Positions 61,154 to 64,000 of a stretch of DNA of 64,000 bases are shown here, one piece after another. The stretch spans positions 1,736,001 to 1,800,000 of the forward strand of contig OX044365.1 of NCBI GenBank assembly GCA_943846755.1, written 5' to 3'. Each line of letters begins with the position of its first letter. Position 1 is the first letter of the stretch. Source of the DNA: UBA8752 sp002336475. Its GTDB lineage: Bacteria > Bacteroidota > Bacteroidia > Flavobacteriales_D > Sanyastnellaceae. Below the pieces are notes generated by a model. It did not search any database and was not told the DNA's origin. It saw only the letters and a program-made list of their open reading frames with translations. The translations under genes were made by a program, and so were the position numbers.

Positions 61154-64000
61154 TCACCGGCGGACGAGGGACAGGCTCCAGCGCCTTCCATCTGCCCCAC
61201 TCAACTGCAGGGTGTACCAGCCAGTTTGCAGCGCATCAGCCGCAATCAGCAGACGGTCCATCGGCGCTACAGCACCTCCTTGCATGGTCCGGCGGCCTAT
61301 TCCGTCGAGCAACACCCAGTTGGAAAGGCCCACCTCGGATGTCAAACCGAACGTTTCAGTGGATCCAATAGGATTGGGCCCAAAGAGAAATGGAACATCG
61401 AGGTCAGGCTCAATCACGCCAATGGTGCTCGTGTCGGGGAACACCACAGTCACCTCTTGGGTCGCCTGGTCCGAACACACGCCGTCCTCGCTCTGTGCTG
61501 TCAAGACCACGGTGTATGTGTTGTCCTCCGGGTATTCGTGAAGCGGAGAAGTCGTGGTGTCCGGAGCTGTACCATCACCGAAGGACCAGAAGTACCCACC
61601 GGCACCTGAAGAGAGGTTCTCAAAAGGCACGGGACCATCTTCTGTGTACCACGTGTCTTCTACAAAGAAGTCCGCCTGCACAGGCTCAGAAAGGTCGTCT
61701 GCACTGCGCGGAAGGATGGTGTAGCCATTCAAAAACGGCGCTTCCAAATCCCGCTGTCCTCCAATGCCCGTGACGCCGAACACGCCCTCTGGAGCGTCCG
61801 TCCCAAACAAGTCTGTATCGGCGTCTACCACCATCAAATACAAGGCCGCACCTGTGGAGACATACACCTCGAATTGGGGGGCCTGATTGGTCCATGCCGC
61901 CGGATCTACCAACTCCACGCACTTCAACCGCACCAAATCGCTTTCCGTTTCTTCAGTCAGTGCATTGACCAGCTCAGGCTCCTGAAGCGGCTCGCCTTGG
62001 GTGGCCAAGATCAAGGTGTCGACCAGAATTTGCGCCAATCCCTGGAACTGCTGCACCGAACCTCGGATGCGCACACTGTCGCCCTCCTGAACCAGGTAGT
62101 TGAAATTGTCGACAGGGCTGTATACCTCGATTCCTGCTGTGGGATCAATGATGGTAAACCGCAATCCGCTCGGGTAAGTGTTGAAGCCATGTACGACCCC
62201 GCGCAGCTCGCACGGCACAAGCAGGCTGTCCAGCACGCCATTGCCGTCGATTCCCCGGACATCAGCAATGGGATAATGGGGGAAGCCCAAGTCGTTGGGC
62301 GCGATGGTCACCGTGAGGTTTTCTTGTGTCAATTCGGCTTCTCCCGAGAGAATGGTGATGGACAACGTGAACGTTTCTATGCCCTCTGGCTCGAAGTCAT
62401 CGACGATGCCGATGGTGAACATTTGAGGTGAGAGCAAGCCCTGGGGGAAGGTCAACTCCAACGGAAAGAGGGTTCCAAAATCAGCCACCGGGGTGGCCGT
62501 GCTGCCCGACAATACGGCAACCTGAACTTGCACCTCATTGAGGGGCAATGAAATGGGGATCTCGATGCCGATGACATCGCCTTCGAAAGCCAACACCTCT
62601 GTGACCGCAAAACCGATCAGGGGCACGGCGGTGGTGTCCAATCCGCAAGGGAGCGCGTTGTGCTCACCGAAAAAATCAAACGTGTTTTCCGGGTAATCCA
62701 TCCATTGGTCATCCACCACGTCCCAATTCGGACTGCCGGTGGTGACTTGCGGAATGCGCACCAAGGTGTTGTGGAGCATCGTGATGTCATTGACAGGCCA
62801 GCCCGACCCAGGGTTGACCCCCACTTCTCCAAGCACGTCGACCACGGTTCCATTGCGCTCAAGGGTGGTGGCGTCGTTGCCGTTAAAGAGGGTGACGTCG
62901 TTGAGCAGGTCCGCCACGGCGACGAGCTCCGGCACGGCCGATGGGTTGACAATCGTGTACACCTCGCCGGGGGCCAAAGTGCCGGTCAAACTGACTTCGT
63001 GGTTGGCCACAGCGCTTCCGTTGTTGAAGGTCTTGACCGTGTATTCCGAGAGGTCTGCCGTCTCGGTCGCGCTGGGATTATAGAGCTCTAAGCCCTTGCT
63101 AAAAGTGCTGCCATCTACATATTCTGAAAAGAACAGGTCTGTGCAGAGGCCCGTGGGATCACAAGGCTGGATTGAAACATCGAGGTGGTTGAATGAAAGC
63201 GCACTGCAAGAGTCCGCGACCAGAGCAGTGACTGGCAATCCGGCTTGAAACGAAACCGTGTCGATTGCACCGAGATGGCTGAACCCGTAGACTTCGTACT
63301 CACCTATACCGAGAGGTTCAAAATCGTATTCAGGGGTAGAGGTGCTGTCCACGATGTCGCCATCGGCCGTCGTTATGACAAACAAATACGGCGCTTCAGG
63401 GCTCTCGGAGGTAAAACCAAAAGACACGAGGGTGTTGGCAAAACCGAGGCATCCCGTGGCTTGATCGTTTCCGGCCGCAGTGGATATAGCGCCTCCATCA
63501 CAACTTGGAGGAAGACAAAAAATGCGGTCAACTTGGACTGGTTGGGCACTAAAGGCCACACACCCCGTAGCCGCGATGCTGTCATAAGGAGAACCTACTG
63601 CGATGCTGGACGGGTCTAAGTCGCCGTCGTAGCTCATGCCCCACACGAGACAGGGCCCAGCGGGGCTGCCCGAAAAGTTGTATCCCAAGTTGCCTTCTCC
63701 ACCCGGGACAACATCGAGCACTTCACCTTGGAGGTCGGTGATGACCAAACCATATTGACTTTCAAAGGCATTGCTCTCCGCCGTGAAGGGAAGAAATCCT
63801 CCGGGAAGGTCCACGCAGATTTGAGCCGTTCCATTCTCGCCGCCTTGGGCGCTGATCAGCCCTCCGTCACAATCCAATAGGTTGGTGTAACCCGGTGTGG
63901 GCTGCTGGAGGACCATCTGGTCTGAGGCAAAAGCCGGACCACCGTCTGGCAAGCGCGACCAGGCCAATGCTCCACCGTTTTGAGAACCGTACAACCACTC
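61154..64000 (-). CDS. Large secreted protein with lamin-tail, Calx-beta-like and PKD domains and a type A-like Type IX sorting domain (5' partial)
   Basis: 948 visible residues, open to the right edge; the true start lies outside. From the visible N-end come cysteine-containing beta segments (to about 285), then a lamin-tail domain (about 290-445; FFSEYVDGST, LELYNPSATETADLSEYTV). A Calx-beta-like region (about 460-565) and an OB-like region (VRIRGSVQQFQGLAQILVDT) follow. A PKD domain (FWSFGDGTAPDTTTSPLHEY) precedes a C-terminal segment of about 75 residues ending in SLSLVRR. That tail resembles the type A (Por secretion) sorting signal, unlike the CHU_C domains elsewhere in the window. No nuclease domain is visible in this part. 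Confidence 0.85.
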   Translation of the reverse strand, partial: EWLYGSQNGGALAWSRLPDGGPAFASDQMVLQQPTPGYTNLLDCDGGLISAQGGENGTAQICVDLPGGFLPFTAESNAFESQYGLVITDLQGEVLDVVPGGEGNLGYNFSGSPAGPCLVWGMSYDGDLDPSSIAVGSPYDSIAATGCVAFSAQPVQVDRIFCLPPSCDGGAISTAAGNDQATGCLGFANTLVSFGFTSESPEAPYLFVITTADGDIVDSTSTPEYDFEPLGIGEYEVYGFSHLGAIDTVSFQAGLPVTALVADSCSALSFNHLDVSIQPCDPTGLCTDLFFSEYVDGSTFSKGLELYNPSATETADLSEYTVKTFNNGSAVANHEVSLTGTLAPGEVYTIVNPSAVPELVAVADLLNDVTLFNGNDATTLERNGTVVDVLGEVGVNPGSGWPVNDITMLHNTLVRIPQVTTGSPNWDVVDDQWMDYPENTFDFFGEHNALPCGLDTTAVPLIGFAVTEVLAFEGDVIGIEIPISLPLNEVQVQVAVLSGSTATPVADFGTLFPLELTFPQGLLSPQMFTIGIVDDFEPEGIETFTLSITILSGEAELTQENLTVTIAPNDLGFPHYPIADVRGIDGNGVLDSLLVPCELRGVVHGFNTYPSGLRFTIIDPTAGIEVYSPVDNFNYLVQEGDSVRIRGSVQQFQGLAQILVDTLILATQGEPLQEPELVNALTEETESDLVRLKCVELVDPAAWTNQAPQFEVYVSTGAALYLMVVDADTDLFGTDAPEGVFGVTGIGGQRDLEAPFLNGYTILPRSADDLSEPVQADFFVEDTWYTEDGPVPFENLSSGAGGYFWSFGDGTAPDTTTSPLHEYPEDNTYTVVLTAQSEDGVCSDQATQEVTVVFPDTSTIGVIEPDLDVPFLFGPNPIGSTETFGLTSEVGLSNWVLLDGIGRRTMQGGAVAPMDRLLIAADALQTGWYTLQLSGADGRRWSLSLVRR

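Noticed and set aside
61154..64000. Extracellular nuclease (lamin-tail proteins are often nucleases)
   Set aside because: No endonuclease/exonuclease/phosphatase motif is visible in the 948 residues in the window; it could lie upstream, outside it.

Overview
The window comes from a member of the Bacteroidota, most likely an aerobic, Flavobacteriales-like marine or freshwater lineage with a fairly high GC content. Four things support this. There are several proteins with Type IX secretion sorting domains and PorP/SprF partners. Promoters match the Bacteroidota -7 element (TAnnTTTG). Gene blocks such as prs-rplY-pth and yicC-gmk-nadD are arranged as I recall them from that phylum. Several families carry variants I associate with Bacteroidota: DnaG without zinc ligands, a long LysS, and an M23 peptidase with HxC. 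Aerobic life is suggested by O2-dependent enzymes: HPPD, homogentisate dioxygenase, tryptophan dioxygenase and MiaE. No plasmid, phage, insertion sequence or CRISPR is visible. This is ordinary chromosome, densely packed and with many start/stop overlaps.

Layout. 1-2.6 kb: 5' part of dnaG and an OmpR-type two-component system. 2.6-9.5 kb: prs, rplY and pth on +; nadD, gmk and yicC on -; a polyprenyl synthase with a MORN lipoprotein and a LysM glucosaminidase. 9.5-13.5 kb: tyrosine catabolism (hmgA, hppD) overlapping an orphan fused peptide-type ABC ATPase. 13.5-21.7 kb: seven genes in which each start overlaps the previous stop (crotonase, dut, sugar nucleotidyltransferase, TPR lipoprotein, DUF4292 lipoprotein, EnvC-like, feoB), met head-on by a feoA. 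22-25.3 kb: four minus-strand tRNA genes, a flippase-sulfotransferase pair, and a tiny dockerin-like ORF with its own promoter. 25.3-43.6 kb: housekeeping genes (rnr, an RlmI-like methyltransferase, pepP, miaE, lysS, lipB, rlmN, lepA), tryptophan 2,3-dioxygenase with a RidA protein, an M23 lipoprotein, a sugar isomerase, a serine hydrolase and a LytTR regulator.

43.8-64 kb is the accessory, cell-surface part. It holds a NIDO-domain protein with a type B Type IX sorting domain, then radA and rsmI. A four-gene operon on the minus strand follows (58.5 to 50.5 kb): small type B cargo, PorP, a giant SprB-repeat cargo of about 1,712 residues, and a second PorP. The window ends with a biotin carrier protein, hemW, an EamA transporter and the C-terminal 948 residues of a lamin-tail/PKD surface protein with a type A-like sorting domain.

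The most interesting points are the paired cargo-PorP operon; -7 promoter elements placed only about four bases before ATG in several genes, which suggests leaderless mRNAs; a FeoB whose G4 guanine-specificity motif is altered; and the dockerin-like micro-ORF. All calls come from reading the sequence and recalled family knowledge. No database search was run.
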